Assembly: GCF_012221945.1 (NCBI RefSeq)
Contig: NZ_CP032549.1
Location: 2,170,001-2,234,000 of the forward strand
DNA length: 64,000 nt
Origin: Glutamicibacter mishrai
GTDB taxonomy: Bacteria > Actinomycetota > Actinomycetes > Actinomycetales > Micrococcaceae
Direction: 5' to 3'
The notes beneath the pieces are model-generated. The model saw only the letters and a program-made list of their open reading frames with translations. It ran no database searches and was not told the DNA's origin. Below, piece after piece: positions 52,465 through 61,284 of this stretch. How positions within the stretch are numbered: the first letter of the stretch is position 1; the number at the start of each line of letters is the position of its first letter. The position numbers were made by a program, and so were the translations under genes.

Positions 52465-53658
52465 TCAGCTGGCGGTGCGCTTGAACGCGATGGCCGCCAG
52501 AGCCGCCGCCTGATCACCGAGGATCTGGTCATCAAAGATGACGCGTGGGGAGTGATTCCATTCGATCTCCTCGGCCTTCATTTCAGGCGGGGAGGTGAGC
52601 AGTCCGATGAAGGTTCCCGGAACCTCGTCGAGTACAAATGCGAAGTCCTCGGAGCCCATCATCGGCGACGGCATGACTGCCACGCGCTGTTCGCCGTAGA
52701 CTTCGCGCATCGTTTCCAGTGCCGCTTCGGTCTCAGCCGGATCGTTCACGGTCACCGGATACAGCGTTTCAAAACTAATATCTGCGGTGAGTTCGTGGGC
52801 CGCTGCCACACCGTTGATGACTCGTGGCAGCCCCTCTTCAAGGACAGCCAGCGATTCGTGGGACATGGTGCGGATGGTGGCGGTCAGCTCGACGCTTTCC
52901 GGAATGACGTTGATCGCGCCGTCTCCGGTGGACAGCCGGGTAATCGAAAGAACCACCGGGTCAAAGGCGTTAAAGCGTCGGGTCACGAAGCTCTGCAACG
53001 CCAGCACGAGTTCTGCCGCCGCGGGAACTGGATCCAAGGTCTGGTGTGGTTGCGAGCCATGCCCGCCGCGTCCCTGCAGTTTCACTGTCAGCTGGTTGGA
53101 ACCAGCGGCGACAGGGCCGCCGCGAGTGGCGAAGAGTCCTCGCGGACCGGGGCCCACATGGATCGCGTACGCGGCAACCGGAGGTTCGCCGGCTGCGGTG
53201 AGCAGCCCCTCTTCGAGCATGATCTTTGCGCCGCCGTGTCCTTCTTCACCTGGCTGGAACATGAAGATGACCGAGCCATGAAGTTCATTCTGCCGAGCCG
53301 ACAGCAACTTTGCCGCGCCAACCAGACCGGCGGTATGCAGATCGTGCCCGCAGGCGTGCATGTTGCCGTTGGCAGAAGCGAAGTCCAGATCGGTTTCTTC
53401 GACGATGGGCAAGGCATCCATATCGCCGCGAAGCAGGACAGTCGGGCCGGATAGCGCTCCACGGAGCACTGCGGTGACCGAGCTGGTTCGGGTGCCGGTA
53501 GTGATTTTCAGCGGCAGTCCTTCGAGGGCGTCGAGCACCTTTTGCTGGGTTCGAGGCAGATCGAGGCCGAGCTCGGGATCCGCATGCAAAGCACGGCGCA
53601 GCTCGACTAGTTCAGGAAGAATTGTTTGCGCGTCAGAGGTAAAGTCGGCAGGGGTCAT
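52465..53658 (-). CDS. M20-family amidohydrolase (hippurate hydrolase-like)
   Basis: A 397-residue M20D metallohydrolase. The metal-site region is MHACGHDLHTAGLVGAAKLL, the catalytic Glu lies in QPGEEGHGGAKIMLEEG, and GRGGHGSQPHQTLDPVPAAAELVLALQ marks the dimerisation domain. Such enzymes hydrolyse N-acyl amino acids or related amides; the substrate is unknown. A reverse-strand AAAGG precedes ATG 53658. It stands alone. Confidence 0.9.
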   Translation of the reverse strand: MTPADFTSDAQTILPELVELRRALHADPELGLDLPRTQQKVLDALEGLPLKITTGTRTSSVTAVLRGALSGPTVLLRGDMDALPIVEETDLDFASANGNMHACGHDLHTAGLVGAAKLLSARQNELHGSVIFMFQPGEEGHGGAKIMLEEGLLTAAGEPPVAAYAIHVGPGPRGLFATRGGPVAAGSNQLTVKLQGRGGHGSQPHQTLDPVPAAAELVLALQSFVTRRFNAFDPVVLSITRLSTGDGAINVIPESVELTATIRTMSHESLAVLEEGLPRVINGVAAAHELTADISFETLYPVTVNDPAETEAALETMREVYGEQRVAVMPSPMMGSEDFAFVLDEVPGTFIGLLTSPPEMKAEEIEWNHSPRVIFDDQILGDQAAALAAIAFKRTAS

Positions 53659-53830
53659 GAATCAGCCTTTCAGAGGAGTGTTCGGCGCGATTGCAAGGGC
53701 CTTCGGAGGGGCCTCAATGTTGATCAATATGACCATGCTGATGGTTAAATCTTTAAGTATTCTCTAGTGAAAGCTTTAATCCTAATGATTTGAATGCGTT
53801 CAGCACGCCAGCGACTATACTCCCCGGGGT

Positions 53831-53861
53831 CGCCTTGCAAGCCATTCTCAAGGCGGTTTTT
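53831..53861 (+). terminator. Orphan rightward terminator between two leftward genes
   Basis: CGCCTTG (53831-53837) and CAAGGCG (53849-53855), followed by GTTTTTG, a rho-independent form on the plus strand. No rightward gene ends nearby. On the reverse strand it lacks a T-run, though it could still help end the WYL transcript. Confidence 0.4.
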
Positions 53862-53884
53862 GTTGCATCTCACAACTTTCGCAA

Positions 53885-54829
53885 TCAGGAGCTGAGATTC
53901 TCCATCCAAGAATCGAGGAGCGTGTGCAGTTCTGCTGGCTGGACGTCGCTGACTTTGGCCCGGCTCATCGCAAGTCCAAACGCGGCCCAGTTCAGGTTCA
54001 TGTTCTCGGTGCGTACCAGGCTGCTGTTGTCGTCGATTTCCTCGATCTGGAACCAGCGGCCGATCAGCGGTTCCAACTCCTTGGTACTGGCATGGATCCG
54101 GGCACTCACATCTTGCTGCCCGCTGCCGCGCAAGCCTGCGCGAACGAAGCTGGCCGCATTCCCGCCGGGTACAACGCGGGGCGTAAACCGCAATGCCCTA
54201 GGTGACGGGTTTTGCGCGCGGTCCACACGGAAGCTGCGCCAATCATCGCGACCCAGATCAAATGCCACCAGATAGTATCGGTTGCCCACATTCACCAGCT
54301 GGGCCGGCTCAACCCTGCGCGAACTCTTGGCTCCCTTGGCGTCTTGATAGTCGAAGGCGATTCGTTCATGATCGCGGCATGCTTGGGCAAAGGCCACCAG
54401 TACCGCAGGATCCACGGGATCCGGCGCGGGGGACTGCGAATTGAGCGGGACAGTGCTCGCAGTCAATGCCTGTGCTCGCTTCCGCAGCCTGGCTGGGAGC
54501 ACGGGAACAACCTTGCCCATCGCCCGCAGCGCCGCTTCGGCCAGCACGGAAGCCCCTGCGTGCACGGTGGATTGCAATGAGACCACCAGTGCTACGGCTT
54601 CCTCATCATCGAGCACCAGGGGAGGCAATGCCGTTCCCGAGGCCAGTTGATAGCCGCCGCCTACACCTCGGTCTGCCTGCACCGGGTAACCCAAGTCGCG
54701 CAGCCGGTCGATGTCCCGGCGAACGGTGCGCAGGCTGACGTCGAGGCGTTCGGCCAGCTCGTCTCCTGACCAATAACGATGGGTCTGCAACAACGAGAGC
54801 AAGCGCAAAAATCTGGTGCTGGTACTCAT
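53885..54829 (-). CDS. WYL-domain (YafY-type) transcriptional regulator
   Basis: A 315-residue regulator. The HTH_11 winged helix is FLRLLSLLQTHRYWSGDELAERLDVSLRTVRRDIDRLRDLGYPVQADRGVGGGYQLASG. The WYL domain shows YYLVAFDLGRDDWRSFRVDRA. An open frame extends to 54931 but ATG 54829 starts the HTH domain normally. It is divergent from the DinB gene; WYL regulator-DinB pairs are common in actinobacteria and the regulator probably controls its neighbour. Confidence 0.88.
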   Translation of the reverse strand: MSTSTRFLRLLSLLQTHRYWSGDELAERLDVSLRTVRRDIDRLRDLGYPVQADRGVGGGYQLASGTALPPLVLDDEEAVALVVSLQSTVHAGASVLAEAALRAMGKVVPVLPARLRKRAQALTASTVPLNSQSPAPDPVDPAVLVAFAQACRDHERIAFDYQDAKGAKSSRRVEPAQLVNVGNRYYLVAFDLGRDDWRSFRVDRAQNPSPRALRFTPRVVPGGNAASFVRAGLRGSGQQDVSARIHASTKELEPLIGRWFQIEEIDDNSSLVRTENMNLNWAAFGLAMSRAKVSDVQPAELHTLLDSWMENLSS

Positions 54830-54933
54830 GGAATAAGTCTGCCTTGATTTAGGACAGAAACTGGCACTTTTCACTTCTAATCTGGTTATTGCCAGCTGGA
54901 AATACCGGCTGCAGCTTATGCCAGGAGGCAATC

Positions 54934-55479
54934 ATGAGCACCATGGCCATCACCAACACCAAACTCACCGGCGAACGCGCCGACCTGTTCCAGGCTCTGG
55001 CCAACGCACGGCATTTCCTGCGTTTCACCGTCCAGGACCTGAATGATGAGCAGGCGGAGCAGCGAACCACCGTGAGCGAGCTGACCCTCGGCGGACTGAT
55101 CAAACATGTCAGTGCAGTGGAAAAGCAGTGGCAGGAATTCATGGTCAAGGGCCGTGCTGCCATGGCCTGGGACGGAGCGGACTTCAGCCAGATGCCGCCC
55201 GAAGCGATCGAGGCCTTCCATAACGAATTCCATATGCAAGCCGGAGATACCCTCGACGCGTTGCTGGAGAACTACGCGCGGATCGCCGCCCGCACCGACG
55301 AACTGCTTGCTGAAGTGGATCTGGATACCGTGCACGAGCTGCCCTCGGCCCCATGGTTTGTCGATACCCACTGGTCGGTGCGCCGGACCCTGGTGCACAT
55401 CATCGCCGAAACCACCCAGCATTCAGGGCATGCGGACATCATTCGCGAATCGCTGGATGGACAGAAATCCATGGGCTAA
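54934..55479 (+). CDS. DinB-family (DUF664) protein
   Basis: About 181 residues of the four-helix DinB/mycothiol-transferase-like fold, starting with the helix ERADLFQALANARHFLRFTVQDLNDEQAEQRT. The three His metal-site positions seem to be in LGGLIKHVSAVEKQW and IIAETTQHSGHADIIRE. Members are metal-binding and often involved in thiol chemistry. AGGAGG lies 5 bases before ATG 54934. Divergent from the WYL regulator. Confidence 0.87.
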   Translation: MSTMAITNTKLTGERADLFQALANARHFLRFTVQDLNDEQAEQRTTVSELTLGGLIKHVSAVEKQWQEFMVKGRAAMAWDGADFSQMPPEAIEAFHNEFHMQAGDTLDALLENYARIAARTDELLAEVDLDTVHELPSAPWFVDTHWSVRRTLVHIIAETTQHSGHADIIRESLDGQKSMG

Positions 55480-55499
55480 CAACAGGCAGCAAGTACTTC

Positions 55500-55525
55500 T
55501 AGACTATGTCACCGTACGGTGACAT
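55500..55525 (+). promoter_or_regulatory. Promoter -10 and perfect 20-bp operator of the HipB-like locus
   Basis: TAGACT at 55500-55505 is a plausible -10, followed directly by ATGTCACCGTACGGTGACAT (55506-55525), perfectly symmetric. It lies 9 bases before the regulator's ATG and would cover the transcription start, as expected of an autorepressing antitoxin-type protein. Confidence 0.65.
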
Positions 55526-55534
55526 TATTTGAAT

Positions 55535-55876
55535 ATGAAACCTCGATCGTTCACTGTCGCAAACCTGGCGGATAGAATCCGGACCCAACGTGGCGTCCTG
55601 GGTCTGACTCAAGCCGGCTTGGCAAATTCGGTCGGCGTTTCGCGTAAGTTCATCGTTGATCTGGAATCGGGGAAAGAGACGGTTGCTTTGGGGCTAGTGC
55701 TCCGGGTTCTAAAGAGACTTGGATTTGAAGAACCTGGACTACGCATCATTAGTGAACGGGGCGCTGAAATAGCTGAAGGCTTTCGCGAGACCTTGGAAGC
55801 CAAAGATTTCGAGTTCGCGCTGCGTCTTGTCACTGAATATTCGACCGAATCCCTCGCTGAAGGGCGCCCTCTCTAG
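55535..55876 (+). CDS. HipB-like XRE-family DNA-binding protein
   Basis: A 113-residue protein with an XRE helix-turn-helix (RIRTQRGVLGLTQAGLANSVGVSRKFIVDLESGKETVALGLVLRVLKRLGFE), the HipB form. A hydrophilic C-terminal tail of about 45 residues follows. It is probably the antitoxin-like autorepressor of this locus and binds the 20-bp palindrome. Its TAG stop is in the same frame as the next open frame, with no other stop between. Confidence 0.83.
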   Translation: MKPRSFTVANLADRIRTQRGVLGLTQAGLANSVGVSRKFIVDLESGKETVALGLVLRVLKRLGFEEPGLRIISERGAEIAEGFRETLEAKDFEFALRLVTEYSTESLAEGRPL

Positions 55877-55891
55877 GCACAGTCGCCCGAA

Positions 55892-56131
55892 TTGGAAGAC
55901 TGGCAATACCAAGTGGCACTAGCGGCCGTGACCAAGTGGATTTCGAACCAGACCAATTCACCAGTCCCGCAGTGGGCCGCGGACATGGCTCGACCCTCGG
56001 AAGCAGTGTTCCTCTCGGAGAAGGTGTACCCAGTAGGGGAGAAGATGAAGGAGCTGATTCGCGCTGAAACGCCTCCAGAACTTCGAGAACTGAACGTCTG
56101 GATTCGACAACGGAGCTTGGGAACAGTATGA
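55892..56131 (+). CDS. Small protein between XRE gene and nucleotidyltransferase
   Basis: A 79-residue protein from TTG 55892 with no clear ribosome site. The C-terminal half (FLSEKVYPVGEKMKELIRAETPPELRELNVWIRQRSLGTV) looks like the short proteins found just upstream of DUF6036-type nucleotidyltransferase genes, as I recall them. It is in the same frame as the XRE gene and separated from it only by one TAG. It overlaps the nucleotidyltransferase remnant by 4 bases (ATGA). Confidence 0.5.
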   Translation: MEDWQYQVALAAVTKWISNQTNSPVPQWAADMARPSEAVFLSEKVYPVGEKMKELIRAETPPELRELNVWIRQRSLGTV

Positions 56132-56570
56132 GCGGATCAGGCCTGAGGAGAGACCGAGTTGTTGAGCTGCTCGCAGAACTCGAACGACGCTTGGCCGAGC
56201 GGGGACTCAGCGTGAAAATTAGAGTCGTCGGCGGCTCGGCCCTGCTTCTTCATGGCCTGATCGATCGTGCCACGGAAAATATCGATGCCTACTACTCGCA
56301 TCGGGTTCGATTCTTTCCGCAGTCGAAGTTGCTGATTTGCAGGCCTTGGCCGCCATGAAGCTGGCGGCCGAGCGTGATAAAGGCATTCTTGATTTAGGGC
56401 ACTTGGTTAACGCTCTAGGGCTCAGCGACGCCAACGAATTACTAGAACTCGCTTACGACAAGTATGGGGAAGACTCGATACCTCTGTCCCAGAGCAAGGA
56501 AAATTATGCGGTCGTTGCAGAAGAGGCCATAACCGCCGCACTGCGAATAAAACGCAGTAAAGGCCTCTAG
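56128..56570 (+). pseudogene. Frameshifted nucleotidyltransferase (AbiEii/DUF6036-like) remnant
   Basis: The first part (frame of 56128) reads VVELLAELERRLAERGLSVKIRVVGGSALLLHGLIDRATENIDAYY, the GG-S and D-x-D-like start of a nucleotidyltransferase. The last part (from about 56310, a different frame) reads VEVADLQALAAMKLAAERDKGILDLGHLVNALGL, the usual C-terminal helices. The middle region is missing, by comparison with family length perhaps 50-60 residues, and the two halves are out of frame. The toxin-like partner is therefore probably dead. It overlaps the convergent moaA stop by a few bases. Confidence 0.65.
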
Positions 56571-57607
56571 CCCCCGATGTAGGACATCTCGATGCGTTTG
56601 CGGTTTCCCGGAGTCAGCGCGGCGCGCAGCTCGGAATAGTTGTCATCGCGCTTGCGCCAATGCCCGGTCAGTGCCTTGGCCAAATCCTCATCGCTGATCC
56701 CATCACGCATCAACTTGCGCAAGTCATAACCGGACCCGGCAAACAGGCAGGTGTAGAGCTGTCCCTCGGCGGAGACGCGCGAGCGCGAGCAATTGCCGCA
56801 GAAGGCATTGGTGACACTGGAGATCACGCCGATTTCCCCGGCGCCATCGGTGTAGCGCCAGCGGTTGGCGGTTTCGCCCGGCTCGGTTTTGGTCACCGGC
56901 TCCAGCGCCCAGCGCTCGTTGATCATTGAGACCACTTCGGCCGAAGGCAAGACCTCATCAAGCTTCCAGCCATTGGTGGTGCCCACATCCATGTACTCGA
57001 TGAAGCGCAGGATCGCCCCGGTGCCACGGAAGTGCTCGGCCAGTTCCAGGATTTCATCGTCGTTGACCCCGCGCTTGAGAACGGTATTGATTTTCACCGG
57101 GCCCAGGCCGACCTCGCGGGCCACCTCGATGGCTTCCAGCACGCGGGCCACCGGGAAGTTCACGTCGTTGATGGCCTTGAACTTGGCATCATCGAGGGAA
57201 TCCAGCGAAATGGTCACGCGGTTCAGTCCGGCATCCTTCAGCGACTGCGCCATCTTGGGCAGGGCTGAACCATTGGTGGTCATCGCCAAATCCACCGGTG
57301 CACCTTCCGGGGTGCGCAATTTGGCGAGCATCGTGACCAGTTCGGTAATGCCTCGGCGCAAGAGGGGTTCGCCACCTGTCAAGCGCAGCTTGGTAACGCC
57401 AAGGGATACGCTGACGCGGGCCAGGCGTTCGATCTCCTCGAAGCTGAGCAGCTCGGACCGCTCGCGGAAGGCGAAATCGCGGCCGAAAATCTCCTTGGGC
57501 ATGCAGTAGACACAACGGAAATTGCAGCGGTCGGTCACCGAGATCCGCAAATCATGCAAGGGCCGCCCGCGGGCGTCGGTGATATCCCCGGCCGGTAGAA
57601 CTGTCAT
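56567..57607 (-). CDS. moaA: GTP 3',8-cyclase
   Basis: A 346-residue radical-SAM enzyme for the first step of molybdenum-cofactor synthesis. The SAM cluster Cys are in [16 protein letters not shown] (CxxxCxxC), the second cluster in [23 protein letters not shown], and the protein ends in the required Gly-Gly (YIGG). It is divergent from modA. It overlaps the stop of the nucleotidyltransferase remnant. Confidence 0.95.
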   Translation of the reverse strand: MTVLPAGDITDARGRPLHDLRISVTDRCNFRCVYCMPKEIFGRDFAFRERSELLSFEEIERLARVSVSLGVTKLRLTGGEPLLRRGITELVTMLAKLRTPEGAPVDLAMTTNGSALPKMAQSLKDAGLNRVTISLDSLDDAKFKAINDVNFPVARVLEAIEVAREVGLGPVKINTVLKRGVNDDEILELAEHFRGTGAILRFIEYMDVGTTNGWKLDEVLPSAEVVSMINERWALEPVTKTEPGETANRWRYTDGAGEIGVISSVTNAFCGNCSRSRVSAEGQLYTCLFAGSGYDLRKLMRDGISDEDLAKALTGHWRKRDDNYSELRAALTPGNRKRIEMSYIGG

Positions 57608-57739
57608 AACTACCAGCGTAACTGGCGTTCACTAGCGGTGGAAGATGGGCAGGTAAAACAGCAACTCAAGACGTAAAATAACGCGCTTGCCCGGCGCCCG
57701 GTTGTAGCATGGGCACAAAGCTCGAGTACTGGAGAATTC

Positions 57740-58510
57740 ATGCGCGTAACCTGGCCGCTGGCTGCCCGAATCCTGCTGGCAGGCACCGCTGCCACCCTTC
57801 TGCTCTCCGGCTGCACCAGCGATAAACCAGCTGATCAGCAGACCATTACGGTCTCCGCCGCGGCCTCGCTGCACGGCGCATTCGAGCAGATCGCCGACGA
57901 ATTCCAGAAAGAACACCCTGAGATCAAGATCGCCGGCATCAACTATGACGGCTCCTCGACCCTGGCCACCCAGATCGTCGAAGGCGCCGACGTGGACGTT
58001 TTCGCCTCCGCCGACGAGCGCACCATGGCCGAGGTGACCGAAGCCGGGTTCGGCCATGAACCTGTGATTTTTGCCAGCAATACCCTGGTGATCGCCGTTC
58101 CCAAGGACAACCCGGCCAACATCGACTCGCTCTCGGATCTTTCCGGGGCGGACACCGTGCTGTGCGCCTCACAGGTTCCCTGCGGTAATGCCTCGCAACA
58201 GCTGCTGAAAAATGCCGGGGTCAAAGTTAAGCCGGTGAGCGAAGAGCAGAATGTCACCGCGGTGGTGCAAAAGGTCGCCGCCGGCGAAGCCGATGCCGGG
58301 CTGGTCTACGCCAGCGACGTGCAGGATGAGCCAGATCTGGCCGCGATCGTGCCCGAAGGCGCCGAGGATGTGGTCAACAGCTACCCGATCGCCACCCTGG
58401 ACGATAATCCCGCCGCGCAGGAGTTCCTGGACTTCGTGATCGGCGAGCGCGGCCAGGAAATCCTGACCGATTACGGCTTTGGCAGCGGGGCTGCGCAGGG
58501 CAATGGCTAG
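57740..58510 (+). CDS. modA: Molybdate ABC transporter substrate-binding lipoprotein
   Basis: A 256-residue periplasmic-type binding protein anchored as a lipoprotein; the lipobox is LLLSGC. Typical regions are ITVSAAASLHGAFEQIADEFQKEHP, LATQIVEGADVDVFASADERTM and VAAGEADAGLVYASDV. GGAG lies 7 bases before ATG 57740. First gene of modABC-moeA2-mobA-DUF6457. Confidence 0.94.
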   Translation: MRVTWPLAARILLAGTAATLLLSGCTSDKPADQQTITVSAAASLHGAFEQIADEFQKEHPEIKIAGINYDGSSTLATQIVEGADVDVFASADERTMAEVTEAGFGHEPVIFASNTLVIAVPKDNPANIDSLSDLSGADTVLCASQVPCGNASQQLLKNAGVKVKPVSEEQNVTAVVQKVAAGEADAGLVYASDVQDEPDLAAIVPEGAEDVVNSYPIATLDDNPAAQEFLDFVIGERGQEILTDYGFGSGAAQGNG

Positions 58511-59309
58511 CGACACTGGGCTGCGCGTCCCGGCTTTCACCCTGGCCCCGGCGGTGCTGGGGGTGGCCCTACTGATTTTGCCGCTGTTGGCCTTGCTGGG
58601 TCGGGCCAGCTGGTCCACGCTGCTTGCCGATGCCACCAGCGAACAAGCCCTGTCAGCCCTGTGGCTTTCGGTGCGCACCGGGGTTGCGGCCACCGCGCTG
58701 TGCGTAGTGCTCGGGGTGCCGCTGGCGCTGGTGATCGCCCGCAGCGGCCCGAAAGCCGCGCAGCTGTTGCGCGCGCTGATCGCCGTGCCCCTGGTGCTGC
58801 CCCCGATGGTCGGCGGCGTGGCGTTGCTGTTCCTCTTTGGCCGCACCAGCCCGATCGGCCAGCTGATCGATGCGCTGTGGGGGATCACCCTGCCCTTTTC
58901 CACCGCCGCCGTGGTGATCGCGCAAAGCTTCGTGGCCCTGCCCTTCCTGGTGCTCTCGGTGGAGGGCTCGCTGCGCGCTGCCGGCACCGGGTACGAACAG
59001 GCCGCCGCGACCCTGGGCGCCGGACGGTGGATGGTGCTCACCCGCATCACCCTGCCGCTGGCCGCGCCCGGTCTGGTGGCCGGGGTGATCCTGTGCTTCG
59101 CCCGGGCCATCGGCGAATTCGGGGCCACCGCGCTCTTTGCCGGCAACGCCCCGGGGGTCACCCAGACCATGCCGCTGGCGATCTACACGGCCTTTAATGG
59201 GGCTGGCACTGGCCGGGATACCGCCGTGGCGCTTTCGCTGCTGCTGCTGGCCACCGCGGTGCTGGTGCTTTTGTGTGTTCGCGCCTGGCGTCCGGGAGCC
59301 GTGAAATGA
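58503..59309 (+). CDS. modB: Molybdate ABC transporter permease
   Basis: A 268-residue permease with five to six helices and the ABC-permease EAA loop AGTGYEQAAATLGAGRWMVLTRITLPLAAPGLVAG. ATG 58503 overlaps the modA stop by 8 bases. It is followed by modC with a 4-base ATGA overlap. Confidence 0.93.
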   Translation: MASDTGLRVPAFTLAPAVLGVALLILPLLALLGRASWSTLLADATSEQALSALWLSVRTGVAATALCVVLGVPLALVIARSGPKAAQLLRALIAVPLVLPPMVGGVALLFLFGRTSPIGQLIDALWGITLPFSTAAVVIAQSFVALPFLVLSVEGSLRAAGTGYEQAAATLGAGRWMVLTRITLPLAAPGLVAGVILCFARAIGEFGATALFAGNAPGVTQTMPLAIYTAFNGAGTGRDTAVALSLLLLATAVLVLLCVRAWRPGAVK

Positions 59310-60046
59310 GGCTGCTGGCCCAGATGCAGGTTCCGCGCACCGGCTTTGCGGTCGACGTTGAATTCCAGGTGCGTTCGGGCAGCACGCTGGCGATCATGGG
59401 GCCCAGCGGGGCCGGCAAGTCCACCATCGTCAACGCGATCGCCGGGACCCAGAAGATCGCCAGCGGACGGATCGAGCTTGATGGCACGATCCTGGCCGAT
59501 GCCCGCCGCCACCTGGCCCCGCACCTGCGCGGGGTGGGGCTGCTGGGCCAGGAACCGCACCTGTTCCCGCACCTGGACGCGGCCAGGAATATTGCCTTCG
59601 GGGCGTACGCCTCGGGGTTGGCCAAGCCCCGGGCCCTGGCGGAAGCCCACGAATGGCTGGAGCGGCTGGGCCTTGACGAGCTGGCATCGCAGCGCCCCGC
59701 GGCGCTTTCCGGCGGGCAGCGCCAGCGCATTGCCCTGGCCCGCGCCCTGGCCGCCCGGCCCAAGCTGCTGCTGATCGACGAGCCCTTCGCTTCCCTGGAT
59801 GTCGAGGCCGCCATGGATATGCGCGCCCTGGTGCGCGAGGAGCTCACCCGCACCTCGACCAGCGCGATCGTGATCTCGCATTCGGCCGCCGACACCCTGG
59901 CCTTGGCCGCCCAGATGCTGGTTCTGGAGCGCGGGAAGATCGTCGACTCGGGCAGCGTGTCCGAAGTTTTTGCCAACCCGGTCAACCGGTTTATGCGCGC
60001 GGTGGTGGCCACCCTTCCGGCCGCCGACCCAGGAGGACAGCCATGA
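59306..60046 (+). CDS. modC: Molybdate ABC transporter ATP-binding protein without C-terminal regulatory domain
   Basis: A 246-residue ABC ATPase. Walker A is GPSGAGKST, the signature is LSGGQRQR, Walker B is LLLIDEPFASLD and the H-loop His is in VISHSAADT. E. coli ModC is about 350 residues with a C-terminal molybdate-binding TOBE/Mop domain; here the protein ends after the ATPase, so that domain is missing. It overlaps modB and moeA2 by 4 bases each. Confidence 0.92.
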   Translation: MRLLAQMQVPRTGFAVDVEFQVRSGSTLAIMGPSGAGKSTIVNAIAGTQKIASGRIELDGTILADARRHLAPHLRGVGLLGQEPHLFPHLDAARNIAFGAYASGLAKPRALAEAHEWLERLGLDELASQRPAALSGGQRQRIALARALAARPKLLLIDEPFASLDVEAAMDMRALVREELTRTSTSAIVISHSAADTLALAAQMLVLERGKIVDSGSVSEVFANPVNRFMRAVVATLPAADPGGQP

Positions 60047-61284
60047 AGCAACAGCCCCAAGACGCGATAACGGTGGAGGAACACCGTGCCCGGCTGCTGG
60101 GCCTGGTGAAGCCGCTGCCGGCGCGCACCCTGCCGGTGGGCCCTGCCCTGCACGGCGCGGTGCTCGCCAGCGACGTATACGCCGGCCACCCGCTGCCGCT
60201 GTGGGAGAACTCGGCGATGGACGGCTTCGCGGTGCGCAGCGCCGACACCGCCAGCACCCCGGCCCAGCTGGAGGTGATCGGCGAAGTCCCCGCCGGCAGC
60301 AGCTGGGATCCCGCGCTCTTGCCCGGCCAATGCGTAAAGATCATGACCGGCGCCCCGCTGCCCACCGCGGCCGACGCGGTGGTGCGCATCGAGGACACCA
60401 GCGCCGCGAGCACCGGCTGGGATGTATCGACCGTGCAGGTCAATGTGCCGGTTCCGGCGGGCAAGGACGTGCGCGCCAGCGGCGAGGACCGCAGCGCCGG
60501 CGAGCTGATCGCCCGCGAAGGAGAAGAGCTGACCGCCGCCCGGCTCTCGGCCCTGGTTGCCGCCGGATCGGCCGAACTGGCCGTCCGCACCGCGCCCAGG
60601 GTTGCCGTGCTGGTCACCGGCGCCGAACTGCGCCCGCCGGGCGAGGAACTGGCCCGCGGGCAGATCCCGGAAACCAATTCGCTGCTGATCTCCGGCCTGC
60701 TCGCCGAATCCGGCATCACCGCGGCCACGATCGTGCACTGTGTTGACGACCTGCAGGCGGTGCGCGAAAAGCTCGAAGAACTCGCACCGGCCCACGATGC
60801 GATCCTGAGCACCGGCGGGGTCGGCCCTGGCGACTACGACGTCATGCGCAAGGTCCTGGTCGATCAGCCCGGGGTCTACGCCACCCGGGTGCTCGTGCGC
60901 CCCGGCCAGCCCCAGTGCGCCGGGCGTTTGGCTGGCGGCGCGATGATCTTCGCCCTGCCCGGCAATCCGGTCAGCGCCGCGGTCAGTTTCGAGCTCTTCG
61001 TCCGCCCCGTCCTGCGCGCCATGCAGGGCCACACCCAGCTGCAGCGCCCGCGATTGCAGGCCATCGCCGCGGTCGGCTGGAAGGCCGCCGGCAACCGCCT
61101 GCAGGTCTTGCCCATCGTCTTCGAGCATGGCGATCAGCTGCGCTGCGCTCCGGCGGTCGCGGCCTCGCGCATCTCCCATTCGGTCGGCGGCTTCGGCTCC
61201 GCCCAGGGCTACGCGCTGGTCCCCGCCGGCATCGAGCAGATCCACCCCGGCGATCGGGTCGAAGTCCTGCGGACCGCGCCATGA
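60043..61284 (+). CDS. moeA: Molybdopterin molybdenumtransferase, copy 2
   Basis: A 413-residue MoeA paralogue. Landmarks: GHPLPLWENSAMDGFAVRSADTAS, VKIMTGAPLPTAADAVVRIEDTSA, LVTGAELRPPGEELARGQIPETNSLLISGLL and IFALPGNPVSAAVSFELFVRPVL. Its position inside the mod operon, coupled to modC and mobA, suggests it works with newly imported molybdate. It is more GC-rich than copy 1. Confidence 0.93.
   Translation: MKQQPQDAITVEEHRARLLGLVKPLPARTLPVGPALHGAVLASDVYAGHPLPLWENSAMDGFAVRSADTASTPAQLEVIGEVPAGSSWDPALLPGQCVKIMTGAPLPTAADAVVRIEDTSAASTGWDVSTVQVNVPVPAGKDVRASGEDRSAGELIAREGEELTAARLSALVAAGSAELAVRTAPRVAVLVTGAELRPPGEELARGQIPETNSLLISGLLAESGITAATIVHCVDDLQAVREKLEELAPAHDAILSTGGVGPGDYDVMRKVLVDQPGVYATRVLVRPGQPQCAGRLAGGAMIFALPGNPVSAAVSFELFVRPVLRAMQGHTQLQRPRLQAIAAVGWKAAGNRLQVLPIVFEHGDQLRCAPAVAASRISHSVGGFGSAQGYALVPAGIEQIHPGDRVEVLRTAP

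Noticed and set aside
55892-56131. Possible HipA remnant after the HipB-like gene
   Set aside because: The sequence shows none of the HipA kinase motifs; it and the following frame look like a nucleotidyltransferase locus.
59194-61245. 683-residue leftward open frame over modC and moeA2
   Set aside because: Shadow of very GC-rich genes; the rightward frames carry complete ABC and MoeA motifs.
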